Assembly (NCBI GenBank): GCA_973895155.1 | Contig: OZ316895.1 | Location: 15,004,001 to 15,068,000 of the forward strand | DNA: 64,000 bases | Direction of reading: 5' to 3' | Source of the DNA: Marsupella aquatica | Taxonomy: Eukaryota > Marchantiophyta | Shown here: positions 1 to 11,711 of the stretch, piece by piece | Layout of the letters: each line of letters starts with the position of its first letter | Position numbering within the stretch: position 1 is the stretch's first letter | Notes under the pieces: model-generated | Databases searched by the model: none | Seen by the model: only the letters and a program-made list of their open reading frames with translations | What the model was told of the DNA's origin: nothing | Program-made: the position numbers and the translations under genes

Positions 1-609
1 GGCAAGAAAACTCTTTGGCGATGTGACATTTTTCCCTAACCATGAAATGAGCCTCAAGGTGCCATTGTGCACCTTTTCACTGCCTACCATCTTATCCATT
101 CTTTAGATACCCCTGAAAGTAGCTACTCATTGAGCTTTACTAGTAACATTACAAGGGCATCCGACTCCTGTAGTTATACTTTAGTTCCCACCGGAACTTT
201 CTTTAACCCGTTAGGTAAGGGGATAAGCCGTTGTGCTGTTCCCCGTCGTTGCCTTGGAGACGCGGGACGGGATGAACTACAGTCAATCGAACTACAGTCA
301 ATCGAACTATATTCAATCGAACTACAGTCAATCGAACTATATTCAATCGAACTACAGTCAATCGAACGACTGCACAGTACAGTCGGGGAGGCACTCATCG
401 TCAGTCCTGCGAAAGGAGAACAACGCAGAGTTGTGAGAGAGGAGTGAAGCAATTTGAGTTCGCTCATGAACGAAGAAGAGCACGAGCACGAGGATACCTC
501 AATAGACGAGACGCAAGCGAAGGGAAGGAATGGAGAATTGATCGAGAAGGTGGAGAGAGAGAAACAAGTAGAGGCGGAGGAAGGCGAAGGGCGTGGGAGA
601 TGAGAGCTC
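1..609 (+). promoter_or_regulatory. 5' flank and probable 5' leader of the J-domain gene
   Basis: No separate gene is visible here. The stretch holds the 15-bp tandem repeat described separately, followed from about 400 by purine-rich sequence running into the start codon at 610. Apparent open frames on both strands result from the repeat and from the low-complexity exon downstream. No TATA box was convincing. Promoter assignment rests only on position. Confidence 0.4.
275..364 (+). repeat. 15-bp tandem repeat, six copies
   Basis: Six head-to-tail 15-bp units, consensus AACTACAGTCAATCG, run without a gap. Units 3 and 5 read AACTATATTCAATCG, so the order is A-A-B-A-B-A, which suggests duplication of a two-unit block. 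A partial seventh unit follows. The array lies about 250 bp before the start codon of the J-domain gene, in its promoter or 5' leader. Because 15 is a multiple of three it creates false repetitive peptides on both strands. Confidence 0.93.
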
Positions 610-3600
610 ATGTCTCGGAGCGGAACATTGCAGGATGCGCTTCGGTTTGTGGATGAATTCCAGAGAGCGTCTGTGCCATCGGCGGCACGAGTGAAAGTGT
701 TATCGTCGTCAGCAGCGGGAGCAGCAGCAGCAGCGCACGGAGGTCCGGAAGATGTCATTAAGCAGGGAGGAGGAAGGGGCAAGAGAGAGGGCAGAGAGAA
801 GTCGGAGAAGCATGCGCGGCGGAAGAGTAAGCGGGATAAAGATGATAGGCACGGTAGCAGGAGGACGAGGGGGCGGAGAAGGGATTCGGTGAAGCGAGAG
901 AAATATGATGATGATGACGACGACGAAGAAGAAGAGAGTGATGAAAGTGACGACGACGATGAAGACAGCGACGACGACGACCGCCGCCGCGCGAAAGAGA
1001 AAAGGCGTTCAGAGAGGAAGAAGGGCAGGAGAGAGCATCGAAAGAGGAAGGAGAGAAAGTCGTCATCGAGAAGGGGTGAGAGAGAAAAACACGAAAAGGA
1101 GAGCGCTCGGAAGAGAGAAGAGAGGAAGCGGGAGCAGCGGCATCGGTCTGGGAGATTACGGAGTCCGGAAGACAACTCTTCTCCGTCTGAAGACAAGAAT
1201 TCTGATTCTGGCTCAGAGTCTTCAGAGAGTGAAGGCCGTGATTCTTCTCTTAGGTCAGCAGAACAGGTAGCAGCTGGCATTGTGGAGGTATTTCCAGAGG
1301 TTGAAAATGATCTGCAGCAGGTGTGTCCATTCTCCCTCATGCACGCTTAACTAAATTACGGGTTTTTCCCCTCCTGAGGATCAACCGCAGCACGTGTAAT
1401 TTCTTCGTCTGCTATCGCCTTGAATGTTCCTAACTCTGAAGACTATGTTCGTGTCGGTGGTAATATCAAGTCGAGTCTGTGCAGCATGGAAAAAGTGTCT
1501 GTAGTTTCCGTCCTTCAAGTACAATTGGGGTATAGATTTGGGGCGGTGTGTTCTTCGGAGCTGAAAGTGATAACACGAGGGATTTTGAAGTTAACTAGCA
1601 CCAAACTTTAATTCTTCTAGTGACCAAACCCACATTACCCTCATTGTAGAACTACTGCTTATCATAATAGATTCTGCCACAAAATGTAGATTCAGCAGTG
1701 TCATGAGTGAATGTTAAAACACCTGAAATTAGAAAGTTCAACGAATAGAAAGGAAATAAAAATGAGTATGTTGATGTATCGAATTTATAGCAACCTTGGC
1801 AATTTGAATAGAATTGAATCGCACTGGACTCCCGAGTCAGATGTCTTTCTGTATCCATTTCTGTAGTTTTTTAAAGTGGAATTTCTGACTAGTTCAGCCG
1901 TGCGTTTCGTCTTTAATGAAGTGGTATTTGCTTTTGGTTGGAGAGTTATGAGGATTGAACCACGAATATCTTCACCTTCGGCCTTCTTCATTCACTCTAA
2001 CGTCCTGGTTGTCTATGTGGTGCCTTTGCAGCTGCTGGAGACGGTGGATAGTGGGCAGGCAGTGGATATTAGTGGACTGCCAAATAGGCGGCTTGTTGTC
2101 CTCCTTCAGAAACTCTTTCAATCCTTGAACCTGAAGAAATCGACAGCAGGACTATACATGCTCCCGTCGGGCTCGCAGCCAATTCTCGAGCGTTTGAGTT
2201 GGTCTTCGATATCGAGAAACAAACCAACAGTTGGCAAATCTGGCGAAGCTGGAGAGTCTGACTCAGAATTACCGACATCTGTCGGAAGAGAAGATTCTAA
2301 TACCAACAATAAATCTCATTCCAAGATGGAGGCAACAACTGGACCGCTCCCGAGGCCACACGAAATTTCGGATACTCAAAAACGCCGGTAGGGACATTTG
2401 GATTAATTACTGGCTGTATTCTCCCATTCCCATGTGAAGCTATGCTATCGTGGTTCCCAAGCAACCATTGGCCTGGGAGTTGTCCACTGTTAACCCGAAT
2501 GACCTTTTGATCTGACAGAGTTATAGGACCAGCTATGCCATCTGCAGAAATGTTGGAGGCTGCAGCTAAACTGACTGAAGCTGAGGAAGCCTTGAGGTTG
2601 CTCCTAACCCCTTCTATACTGTTTGTAATTCTAAAGTGTTCAGTTTGAATGTGAACATAAGTTGTCAAGGAAATCTCTTTAGCGGGTTACATGAATCGTT
2701 TCAATAATTACCATGGCCTGCATCTGCAATTGTGATCAATTGAAAGCAATATAAAAAAAGCATGACAAAAGGCATGCTGATTTTTTTAACTTCATGAATT
2801 CTGAAGAATTGAGCACAACTTCCAAAAAATATGACATAAGCCATGCTAATTTTTTCAACGAATTATGACTTCTGAAGAATTGAACAAAATGTTAAATAAA
2901 TATGACTTAACTTTGTCTTTACTCACTTTCTTATATCAGAGATGCAGAAGCAGCACTAGAGAATGATCCCATGATTGGACCTCCTCCGCCAGCCGCTGTG
3001 GCAGAGGCTGCCTCTGCAAACGATGCTGAGCGATTTGAAGAGGTGAGTTTCGTTGTCAGCTATGACCAGATGTTAAGTGATAGTTTACCGCACACTTTAA
3101 ACCCAACTGAGCTATATTGTATCGTCATCGTACAAATTTGCATGCAACGGTTTTGAACTACCCGGTGATAAGATTCCTATGAATAGATGGAATGTGCAAA
3201 CCTTACTTTCCTCCAAGTTTTTAACTTTCGCGTAGTGTTGGCCAGCGACTATGGCAGACTTGGCTGCCAAGTTCAAGTGAAATGCTAAATCACCATTCTA
3301 GTTTACATACCGTGCCTCGTCAATGACTTTTGTGATTGTCCTATCACATATCACAGGTAACCAGGATAACGGCTTCTGATGTGGGGGATGCCTACGACCT
3401 CTTAGGGCTCAAGCAGGGAGTGACTGCCGGTGATCTCAAGAAGAGGTATAGTGGAAAATTCGACGAGGCTTGTTTACAGCAAAGCTGGTGCCCCGCCAAG
3501 CATGCAACATGTTTGTTGTTAAACATCGAATTTATTATGTACTGTCCTTGCAGGTACTGGAAATTGTCACTGTTGGTACATCCAGACAAATGCCAACATC

Positions 3601-6140
3601 CCCTTGCCCAGCAGGCCTTTATGGCTCTTAATAAGGCTTTCAAAGATCTACAAGACCCACTGAAGGTTTGTGTCATCGATCTCTCTCTCTCTATTCTGAA
3701 CTGTTGCAGAAATACTCTGAATTCATATTTTCTTGTCGAGTGGTGCTGCCTTCTGCTTTTCTGCTCCTTATGTGTTGTGTGTGAATTTTGCAGCGCTCTG
3801 AGATCGATCGAAAGGCAGATGAGAAGTTGGCTAAAGAAGAGTACGAGGTAGGAAAACTCCTTGCTATGAGCTTACTTCTTTTTACCGAAACTGTTAGGCT
3901 CAGATACAGCTCAAGGTGATATATTGTAAGGGCCGGGATATCCCCTTTGCAAAGCGAAAGGGAGGGCAATTCTTAGGCACATCCTAGTTGGATGCAAAAC
4001 TGCAAGTGTACTTCAAGGAGGAGTAGAAATTAGGGCCATAAGTGATCAGTTGGACGGGGAATGTATTTGACCAGAACTAGGAGTGGCCAGCTCTAATAAG
4101 GGGTCTGTTATTGCCATAGTCCAGAAGAGCTCATTATGATGATGACATTCAACGAATCTTTAGACTCTCGACTCCTTGAGTATATATAGTTGATGTCGTA
4201 TTGAATAGATCTCGTGGCCGTTGACCTCGTAACTGATTAGTATGTTTCTTATGTTGTCCATTGAAATCTCGATAGTTCTTCAGAATGTTGCTTTCCACAG
4301 ATTAGAGCATGCTGGGATGAACCATCACAGCACATTGCAACTGATGCCTTCAGGCTTCGTGTCATGAAGTATCAAGTAGTTTGTTCTTAGGATGACTCAC
4401 TTCTGGCATCCTTTCTTGATTTCTGTCAGGCAGATAGAATAGCTCAACTTCAAGCAGCACAGTGGAGAAAGCTTCGAGGTATTTGGCAACAAATTCGCTA
4501 TTCCAACCAAAAGTGAATTATCTGTGAACTTCTATACTTGAGTGCGTGGGACATCATGATGTTAGACATCCGCTTTTCATCGCTCGAATCGGTTCTTATT
4601 GTCTAGTATTTGCCGGTATCTTGGGGACTAGAGTCTTATCTGACTTAGATGCCAAGGCTTAGCTGGAGGATAGTGGGGTACTTGTAGCTGTCCTGTTCAC
4701 CAGAATATCTTGATTTAGTCTGCAAATTGGAAGTTCAGGAAACAATATCTAATAGGAAATTTTCGAAGGGGTGAGAGTGGAAACTTCAAGAGTGAATAAA
4801 TTAATCAAATATGAATACTTGAAAGAAGGAGATTTTTACCTAAATAACACGTCAGCTTCGAATAGTCGAATTCTGTTTCTATCTCAGGCTCTTTTCGAAA
4901 ACTTAAAATTGACAGCGTTCTTTTTTATTTCCTGACTTCAGGATTTGTGGTTGTCCAGGTGAAGAGGCTCTCCCCGGTGATGCTGAGCTGCTTCGAGGTG
5001 ATGTGAAAGATCCAGGACGAGATGAGTGGATGACAAAGTTACCACCTGAGCGGCAGGTAGGCACAAAAGGCTGCCCTTATTACTAATGGAATGGACCTGT
5101 AGTTCTTAGAAGTTTTGTCTGGCTGAGGAAGAAAATGCTTTTGAGATGAGATGCATAAAATCGATATTTTCCACACCATGAAAGTGGGTTTCTCACACCT
5201 GGATTTGGTCGAATTCAGCCAGTATAGTTGCGTGTATTGATATATTTGTCCCCTTATCTAGCCTTAATTGCAAGACAGAAGCTCCTTTTTCCGGCTAACC
5301 AAAATGATTGCGCCACAGGCTGGTGGGCCACCAAGTCAACAGAATACGTTTTTCAGTCGCACAGAGAAAAGCGGTCGAGGAGATACCAGTGCTTGGACTG
5401 ATACACCATTGGAGAAAGCCCAAAAGGCCAAGATGCAGTAAGCTTTTCTTGAACTCTCCCGAACCTTCGTCGTGCGTATGTATTGTACAAATGAGTCACA
5501 TGTGGTCTCAAGAAATTTGAGGTTTGAGTTTTTATTGAACGTTTAACTTTGTAACTTTTGAGATAGACTCACTCTTACCTCTTCTTTAAGTGTTTTGTCT
5601 CTCGAGTGAGATGGGTGATACCATCTTTCATGAAATTTCCATCGTGGATGTTTTTTTTAGATGTGCCAAAGGTGGGTTTTGTAATTCGATTTTGTGAGAC
5701 ACTTACTCGTTAGGTAAGTCCGGTTGAGGCATATCAGGCAAACAAAAAAAAATCACTCATTATCTTTTTGCTGCAGATACCTAGAAGCATACAAGCAAGC
5801 AGTCCTCACCGGCCCAGAGAACACTGAGTCAATATTTGAGAAGGAGAAAGCAGTCAAATCAGCTGCATTCTTGGATGAGTACAATCAAAAGAAAAGGTCT
5901 CTTTCACTTCTTGAAGAACATCAACAAAAGTCCAAAAAGGGGTTGAAGAAACCAAAAAAAGAAAAGAGTCAGCCTCAGGAAGAAAAGAAGAACGAATGGG
6001 CCGAAGCACATCCATGGAAACCTTGGGATAGAGAGACGGATCTCACAGCAGGCCGGCAAACAGTGAAATGGGATGATAAGAAAAATATTGGAGAATCTCT
6101 GAGCTCAAGATTTGGATCTAGTGGTAGGAATTTCTTGTAG
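610..6140 (+). CDS. J-domain protein with C-terminal DUF3752 (GPALPP-type) region
   Basis: Ten exons splice cleanly: 610-1320, 2032-2387, 2940-3042, 3357-3445, 3554-3665, 3794-3847, 4430-4478, 4959-5056, 5319-5437, 5777-6140, giving about 684 residues. Residues ~40-220 are Lys/Arg/Asp/Glu/Ser-rich low complexity, as in nuclear RNA-processing proteins. An MIGPPPP motif follows near residue 365. A J domain spans ~396-457 with HPD at 429-431, the signature needed to stimulate Hsp70 ATPase. The C-terminal ~170 residues carry DEWMTKLPPER, WTDTPLEKAQKAK and HPWKPWDRE, the hallmarks of DUF3752 in plant DnaJ proteins and GPALPP1. The likely role is as an Hsp70 co-chaperone in the nucleus, perhaps at the spliceosome; that is inference. 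The start is the first ATG in frame. An optional phase-0 exon at 4301-4375 is possible but not needed. The first two exons are the least certain. Confidence 0.9.
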
Positions 6141-7724
6141 GATTCTGTTGATTTCTATGTAGCCAAATGTTAGAAGATGGTACAATTCTGACGCCATGCC
6201 GTGTGCTTTGTATTAGAGGTCGATGTAGATGCAAATAGCCAGCCCAAAAAGTCAACATAATGTAAATTATGGAGTGATGAAAATGAATTCATTTTGTACC
6301 TGTCTAGCAAAAAGGTTCTATCGACTAAAAGTCGTGTGAGTACTCGTAATGCTTTGGTGCATATAGCTCAACAAGGTTTAAATTCGCTTTCACTCTGACA
6401 ACACCGTTCTGAAAACTCAACGTGCGAAAACTATAAATCATACTTAGAATCCCGCATGAACCAACCGATGTGGAAATTTGACGGTTTCATGCCAAATGGG
6501 GACTAAACACGCATAAGCACGAGTTCATGTCAGGCCAGGTGATGGAACACATTTCTGGAGTGTAGAGTAGAACAGAAAGGGACCACTACAATGACATCTC
6601 TTGGCTAGATTTGGTGCTCTAAAGTGTGTCATGAACGGCAGCGAGGGTTGGATTCTGCCAACATAAGGTAAAAGCCTTCTACAAGCAAGTAGTGTAGTGG
6701 ATATATAAGCTAGAGGTGGAAGCCGGAAAGGTGCAGTCGTTCTTATCCTTTAACCGATGGCTCGACTGACAACATGGCATCCAATCTTCCTCCTTCGGAC
6801 TGCATTTAATGTTGGGTTGTGAAACCAGAACTACATGCCCTGACAAGAGTTGCACATCTCTTTCAAGGTGTGCAAGGTCCTCCCTCCATCCTGATGGTCC
6901 CATGCCAAATGTTGAGTCAGCCATCAGTGATTGTTAAAGTTCGGTCACATCTAAACGTTGAACATACTGCCATCCAAATGGACATGATAACGACCAGTAC
7001 ATGCCAAACGAACTCTGTTTAGTTACTATTTACTTATTGTGTATTGGAATGCATTACGAACAGACTACATGGGAAACATGCACTAGAGCTATCCTTATTT
7101 CTATATTTGGTTTTTTTTCCAAGCATCTGGGAGGTGGTTGTTGCAAGATGCTCACTGTACAGTGAACATGAGCCATGCTTGTAGTGGTAAAAGACTTACT
7201 TCTCTCTTCTGAATTTCATAGAATTGCAATCGGTCGTTTAAGAATATGCTTTATAAGCTCTGTTCAGATGTGCCCATTGCAATTTCAGAGTGATTATCAG
7301 TTCGTGTCTCTCCTCCTCCCCCAATCTGCAACCCAAACATGTTACCTGAGTCAAACTTTAGTCACTGGGTCCCAGTCACATACTAGTCGTTCTTTGAGAC
7401 TCTCATGTACTGGTGCTTCTCATGTTCTGGCGCTGTCAAATAGCCGCTAACCTGGCTTGAGATCCATCTTCCCTTTTTTGTGAAGAAGCTGAAAGAAAAG
7501 TTATGAAGTCATCACATGAAACAAAGTATATGGTATTATGGCCCATAAAGCCTTTGGAAAAAGAGTGCTTTAGCTCTAGTTTGATGATCTGTTATTGCTC
7601 ATAATGCCTCTTAACTGGGCATTTATATCTAGAGGAAAAAATTCATATTGTTCTATCCAAATCTGGATATTGTAAACAGGGCATTGTGGGATATAATGCC
7701 CCCCAAAACTCTAGCTTTTGAGGG

Positions 7725-7858
7725 GCTATTATTGCCCATAATGTTCTGGTAACAAGACCTTAATACAATTTAAAGGCTAATGGGTCTATTATTGCCCATA
7801 ATGCTTTGGTAACAGGACCTTAATACAAATACATTAATTTTAAAGGTCTAATGGGTTT
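7725..7858 (+). repeat. ~60-bp tandem duplication
   Basis: Two adjacent copies begin with CTATTATTGCCCATAATG and continue through a GGTAACA-GGACCTTAATACAA block to an AAAGG-TAATGGG block. The second copy has a ~15-bp insertion. Looser relatives of the same phrase at about 7535 and 7594 suggest an older, longer array. Confidence 0.8.
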
Positions 7859-8660
7859 GAACTTTTACTAGTTTTAGTAAATATAGAGGAAAATCTTAAT
7901 GATGATGAGCTGATCCAAATCTTAGAGAGTGCTTTCTCTCCCATAAAGCCTTGAAAATTAGTTCCTGGACCCCTGACTACTGACGATTAGTTCACGGCTT
8001 AGAAGAAATCTTGTTGAACATTTGACTTCCAATGCTCTCTAATTGGACAACCCAGAAAAGTGATCCCATCACAAATTCCACCCATCCACCCAACAGCAGC
8101 AGCTCACTCGGATTCCAGTGCATAGCCTACATCAAGACTGATTCTATGTAACCTTCGTCTCCTCTCCTTTTTTTCGTTGGCTGCCTCAATACGCTAATGA
8201 CACCAGATTGACCACTGACCAGACCACGACGCTCTGATTGAATTCTACTTGATTGAGCTCCACACTGCGTCTCTCTTCTTGGAGATTTGTGGACTTCAAA
8301 ATCCACTAATGTCGATCACTCTATTGTTCTTTCTGGGCAATTAAACAACCAACTTTCAGAATACTTTGCTTGCCTAGTACCAAATGCAGAGTTGGTTACG
8401 GTTGCCACAATTTTGGCAACAGTTTAAATTGTTGCAAATATTCAAGTATTTATTACTTATCTTATGTTTTTACTTAATAAAAAGAAAAAGTAACTAAAAT
8501 AGTTATGTCAAATAAAATTACATTCTGTTTTACCGCATGACTCACTAAATTTTACCCAGAACTTGCCACAAACATGAAAGGAGGAGTTTTTTGTAATTTG
8601 GAAACAAGTCTGTTCTTGTTTGGAGCACGCTCTGATGACATGGTGTGTTGTGGAGTCTCA

Positions 8661-8700
8661 AATTTTGCAAGGAACCCCTCAATTTTGCAAGGAACCCGTC
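8661..8700 (+). repeat. 20-bp tandem duplication
   Basis: AATTTTGCAAGGAACCCCTC is followed directly by the same 20-mer with one mismatch (CGTC at the end). It is a recent local duplication with no evident function. Confidence 0.9.
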
Positions 8701-9073
8701 AACAACTGAAAGAGCAATAAGATATGAAATAGTCATCAGATGACACAGGTGTGACATACTTTTGACAATCAGGATGCCTACACTTCTTCCCACCTCCTGG
8801 TCCGGTTCCATTAAGCTCGCTGGAATCTTCTATCTGCTGGATGGGCTCTTGAATTCTTTTCACAGGTACCGAGGAACTTTACCGTAGTCTTTCTTGTGTA
8901 CATTGCCTTCTTTAAGTTCTTTTGGTGGCCGCACCGTTGGTGGTTCTTTGTGGGAGGGAGCAGCCAAAGTGTCCAGCCCAGTGTTTGGGTAAAGCTTCTA
9001 CCATGACTCACTACTGTGGCTACAAGAGAGGAAAAAGTAAAAATGGACAAATTTCCGTAAAGAGAGTGCCTAA

Positions 9074-9408
9074 GGGCTAGGTTCCATGGGGCTGGGAGTA
9101 AGGGCTGGGAGTAAGGAGTACGGATGCTGTCAGAATTTTTAAGCCAATAAGATTGTAGTTTTTCCAGGGACTGAGGGGTGTACAAATACTGTATCAAGGA
9201 GTATGATTTTCCCTCACACTCCCTCTTAAACTTCAGGGGTACCCCCTGCCCCTGTATAAGAACAGTACAGGGCATTCTCATTGGCTCCTGAGTCAAAATT
9301 CATACATTTAAAATACTATATACACCTTGGCATACAATGTATTTGGGCCCTAGGGGATGTCAGATGGAGTGACCGTACTCCCTACCCCTGGCCCATGGAA
9401 CCTGGCCC
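9074..9408. mobile_element. MITE, PIF/Harbinger (Tourist)-like, 335 bp
   Basis: Terminal inverted repeats of about 36-40 bp are visible. The left end reads GGGCTAGGTTCCATGGG and the reverse complement of the right end reads GGGCCAGGTTCCATGGG. Both arms then continue through a GGG-AG block to GAGTACGG. The element is flanked on both sides by TAA (9071-9073 and 9409-9411), the 3-bp TWA target duplication typical of PIF/Harbinger elements, whose termini also start with GGG/GGC. The left arm has an internal 13-bp duplication (GGCTGGGAGTAAG). It encodes no transposase. A spurious 161-codon minus-strand open frame runs through it. Confidence 0.8.
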
Positions 9409-10151
9409 TAAGCAGAGGCTACAAGTACCAAGAGCCAAGATGGAATAGTCCACAACCTAGGCCTTCTGCCTTCATACTATGTTTCCGGCCAAGCCTTGTA
9501 TTAAGATAGGAGCAGGCTGATAACGTTTTGCAGTTCGAAGCTCCAGGGAAAACCTTCCTATTGAAAACAAGTTTGCATCTGCGGGATGAAGATATAATTT
9601 GATTTTATTGCTTTCACTAGCGTTAACAGTTATCCAGTTGCTGCCACTGTGCTCTGTCCATGGAGCTGCAATGCAACCAACCATTCCTCAACACATTCCC
9701 AGTGCTATCTTTCTTACCACGTGAGGATTGTATTTTGAATCTGTATGTGAAGGGCAACAGTTTTGGTTAATGGACATAATTCTCCATCTCTGTTCAGGGT
9801 TGACTTGACTCAAAGAGCATCGGGTTGGTCTGGATGACCACCTGCGTAGAGAGTTCAGTTTTGTTGATATTCAGATATTAACTTCATTTAGACGTAAAAA
9901 TCAGAGACTGACATTTTGTATCCACCCATGGGTCTAAAAGTGGAAATCACACCGGAGGATGGAGAGAATCACAGGCTGCTCTTGCTTTATTCTTTACCAA
10001 GCATCTTTCGACTCCTGTACCCAATATTCAAATTGTTTTTCAGACAGTTAGGGCTAATAGTGGAATTGTTTGGATGTTTCTTCCAACCTTAGAATCCTAT
10101 CAAGAAAACTTGTCACTAGAAATGGGAAGGCGCACATGTACAGTACATGAC

Positions 10152-10324
10152 ATCCGGATGGGCGGTGGCTTATATTTATACTCGCTCTCTTGCATCTCAA
10201 ACAGAAATGCTTCAGGACAATAATTCCTTTACACTCAAATCCGGATGGGCGGTGGCTTATATTTATACTCGCTCTCTTGCATCTCAAAACAGAAATGCTT
10301 CAGGACAATAATTCCTTTACACTG
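10152..10324 (+). repeat. 87-bp near-perfect tandem duplication
   Basis: Copy 1 (10152-10238) and copy 2 (10239-10324) start with ATCCGGATGGGCGGTGG and end with ATTCCTTTACACT. They differ mainly by one extra A in the second copy. Near-identity implies a recent event. The duplication explains the repetitive short open frames found here on both strands. Confidence 0.93.
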
Positions 10325-10329
10325 CAATA

Positions 10330-10631
10330 TGAGGACACTGTAAGGTTCTGGAGTGCCATGACAGTGTCCTTTTGAGTAACAGTGTCAAACTTATGCAAAG
10401 GCATATTACACATATATTTCAAAGCTGACATGTAAACATATGTTTGATTGTTTCAGTGAATTCATCTGGTATTCTTGTCCATTGTCATTCAACGGAAAGG
10501 AGTTGAGTTCTCTTGATTACCAATGTTCTCTTCTGTGGAACCGCGTACACTCCAATATGACTACAATGTAAAGTTTTCTAGTGCGCCATGACAGTGTAAT
10601 GTTTGGGTCCTTTTGAGTAACAGTGTCAAAC
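10330..10631 (+). repeat. Diverged direct repeat pair
   Basis: A ~60-bp block at about 10330-10389 recurs with changes at about 10558-10631. Shared landmarks are GCCATGACAGTGT and CCTTTTGAGTAACAGTGTCAAAC. The intervening ~170 bp show no recognised feature. Confidence 0.75.
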
Positions 10632-11711
10632 AATTGTCCACTATTGTTCTGATCCCATTTTTCAGCCTTCTCGTTTCCGTCGCTGATAATGCACAACTCT
10701 GCTGTAGCTCGAAACCTGCCTGCACATCGGGGCGATGAGTTTGGAAATGAACGATCGTCGGCCATCACTCACGAGATATGAACGCAAATTTGTTCTGTAG
10801 AAAATGGCGAGGGACCATCGTTGTGCTGGATCTGCAGGGAATACATTATTTCTCCCGCTGTCAGTTGAATGGAACGATTGATCTGAATTCGACCGCATGA
10901 AGGCTTTGTCTTCCCGGAGAGTGCAGTAGAAGAGTAGTTTCGCTGCTTGGAGATCGATGCTCCTCCTCAGCTGGCAACGTTGACAAGGTATGACTGGCTG
11001 ACCTAATTATTTGCTGTCTCCCGCATCCGAGCATCGGACTAGCTTGGCGTGTTACTATGTGCATAACGGGAAGCTTTAGGGGATTTGACTTTAGCCCACA
11101 TTGATAAATGCCATGTTCTGGGGTGCCTCCCAAACCATGCGGTGAGCAAAGCCAGGGCTTCATTGAACCTTCAAGTTCGAAAGTTTCTGAATTCCGTCCT
11201 GCAGCAGTATTGCAACTGGGTAGAAATGCCCTCCCTAAGAAAGATGCTGTCCACAGATCTTCAAACTTTCTGTTCATAATTCGTCGAGAGCCTAAAGTGC
11301 CCCGTACCAGCAGATCAATCAGGTTCCTGAGGACATTCTTTGTGATAATAGCCATGAAACTTTAGCTCGTTCAAGGGCAGAACTGATTCGGAGAATCAGC
11401 TGTTTAATCCCGTCGTCCTCGGGTACTCCCCTGGCGACGCATATATGCTTGGTTGGAATGGTGTGCTCGATTGGTTTACTTGAATGATTGCTCTACTCAG
11501 CACGTTATTAGAAAGAGATAAACGCTTTAATTAGATGGCTGTTCTAGATGCTGAAGTAGATCCTTAAGAAATATCTCTTCTGTAAGCTACGCATTCAGTT
11601 GCTGAATGCCTTTCTGTGGTGGATGTCCATGTTAAAGTGCGTTTTGGTTGTCTTCTGCCTTTTGAATATTTGCTGGAATGTAAGCTCGGCAGGTCGGGAA
11701 AGGTTTTCAAG

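Larger units (their letters stand above)
6141..9073. other. Intergenic spacer with small duplications
   Basis: No coding region is supportable; open frames are short and lack family resemblance. After the 3' end of the J-domain gene the sequence is AT-rich. Between about 7530 and 7950 phrases such as GCCCATAATG and CCCATAAAGCC recur, with one clear tandem duplication described separately. A 20-bp tandem repeat lies at 8661-8700. A Harbinger-like MITE ends the stretch. Confidence 0.5.
9409..11711. other. Spacer and 5' flank of the WDR13-like gene
   Basis: No gene is supportable. It holds the 87-bp tandem duplication and the diverged ~60-bp pair listed separately. A 164-codon minus-strand open frame at 10861-11355 shows no recognisable domain and is treated as chance. 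From about 11500 the sequence is likely the promoter and leader of the WD40 gene; its start frame stays open upstream of the first ATG without offering an earlier ATG. Confidence 0.45.

Noticed and set aside
444-656. 70-codon frame overlapping the J-domain start
   Set aside because: It begins with GTG, not ATG, and arises from purine-rich leader sequence.
174-1340. 388-codon minus-strand frame, Ser-rich
   Set aside because: It is the antisense shadow of the Arg/Glu/Asp-rich first exon of the J-domain gene, where low-complexity codons keep the opposite strand open.
2231-2437. Alternative frame in exon 2 of the J-domain gene with a coiled-coil-like peptide (LAKLESLTQNYRHLSEEK)
   Set aside because: Only the other frame links by a proper GT-AG intron of matching phase to the exon carrying MIGPPPP.
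8811-9296. 161-codon minus-strand frame
   Set aside because: It runs through one end of the Harbinger-like MITE and shows no protein family features.
10861-11355. 164-codon minus-strand frame
   Set aside because: Mixed composition, no motif, located in the probable promoter of the WD40 gene.
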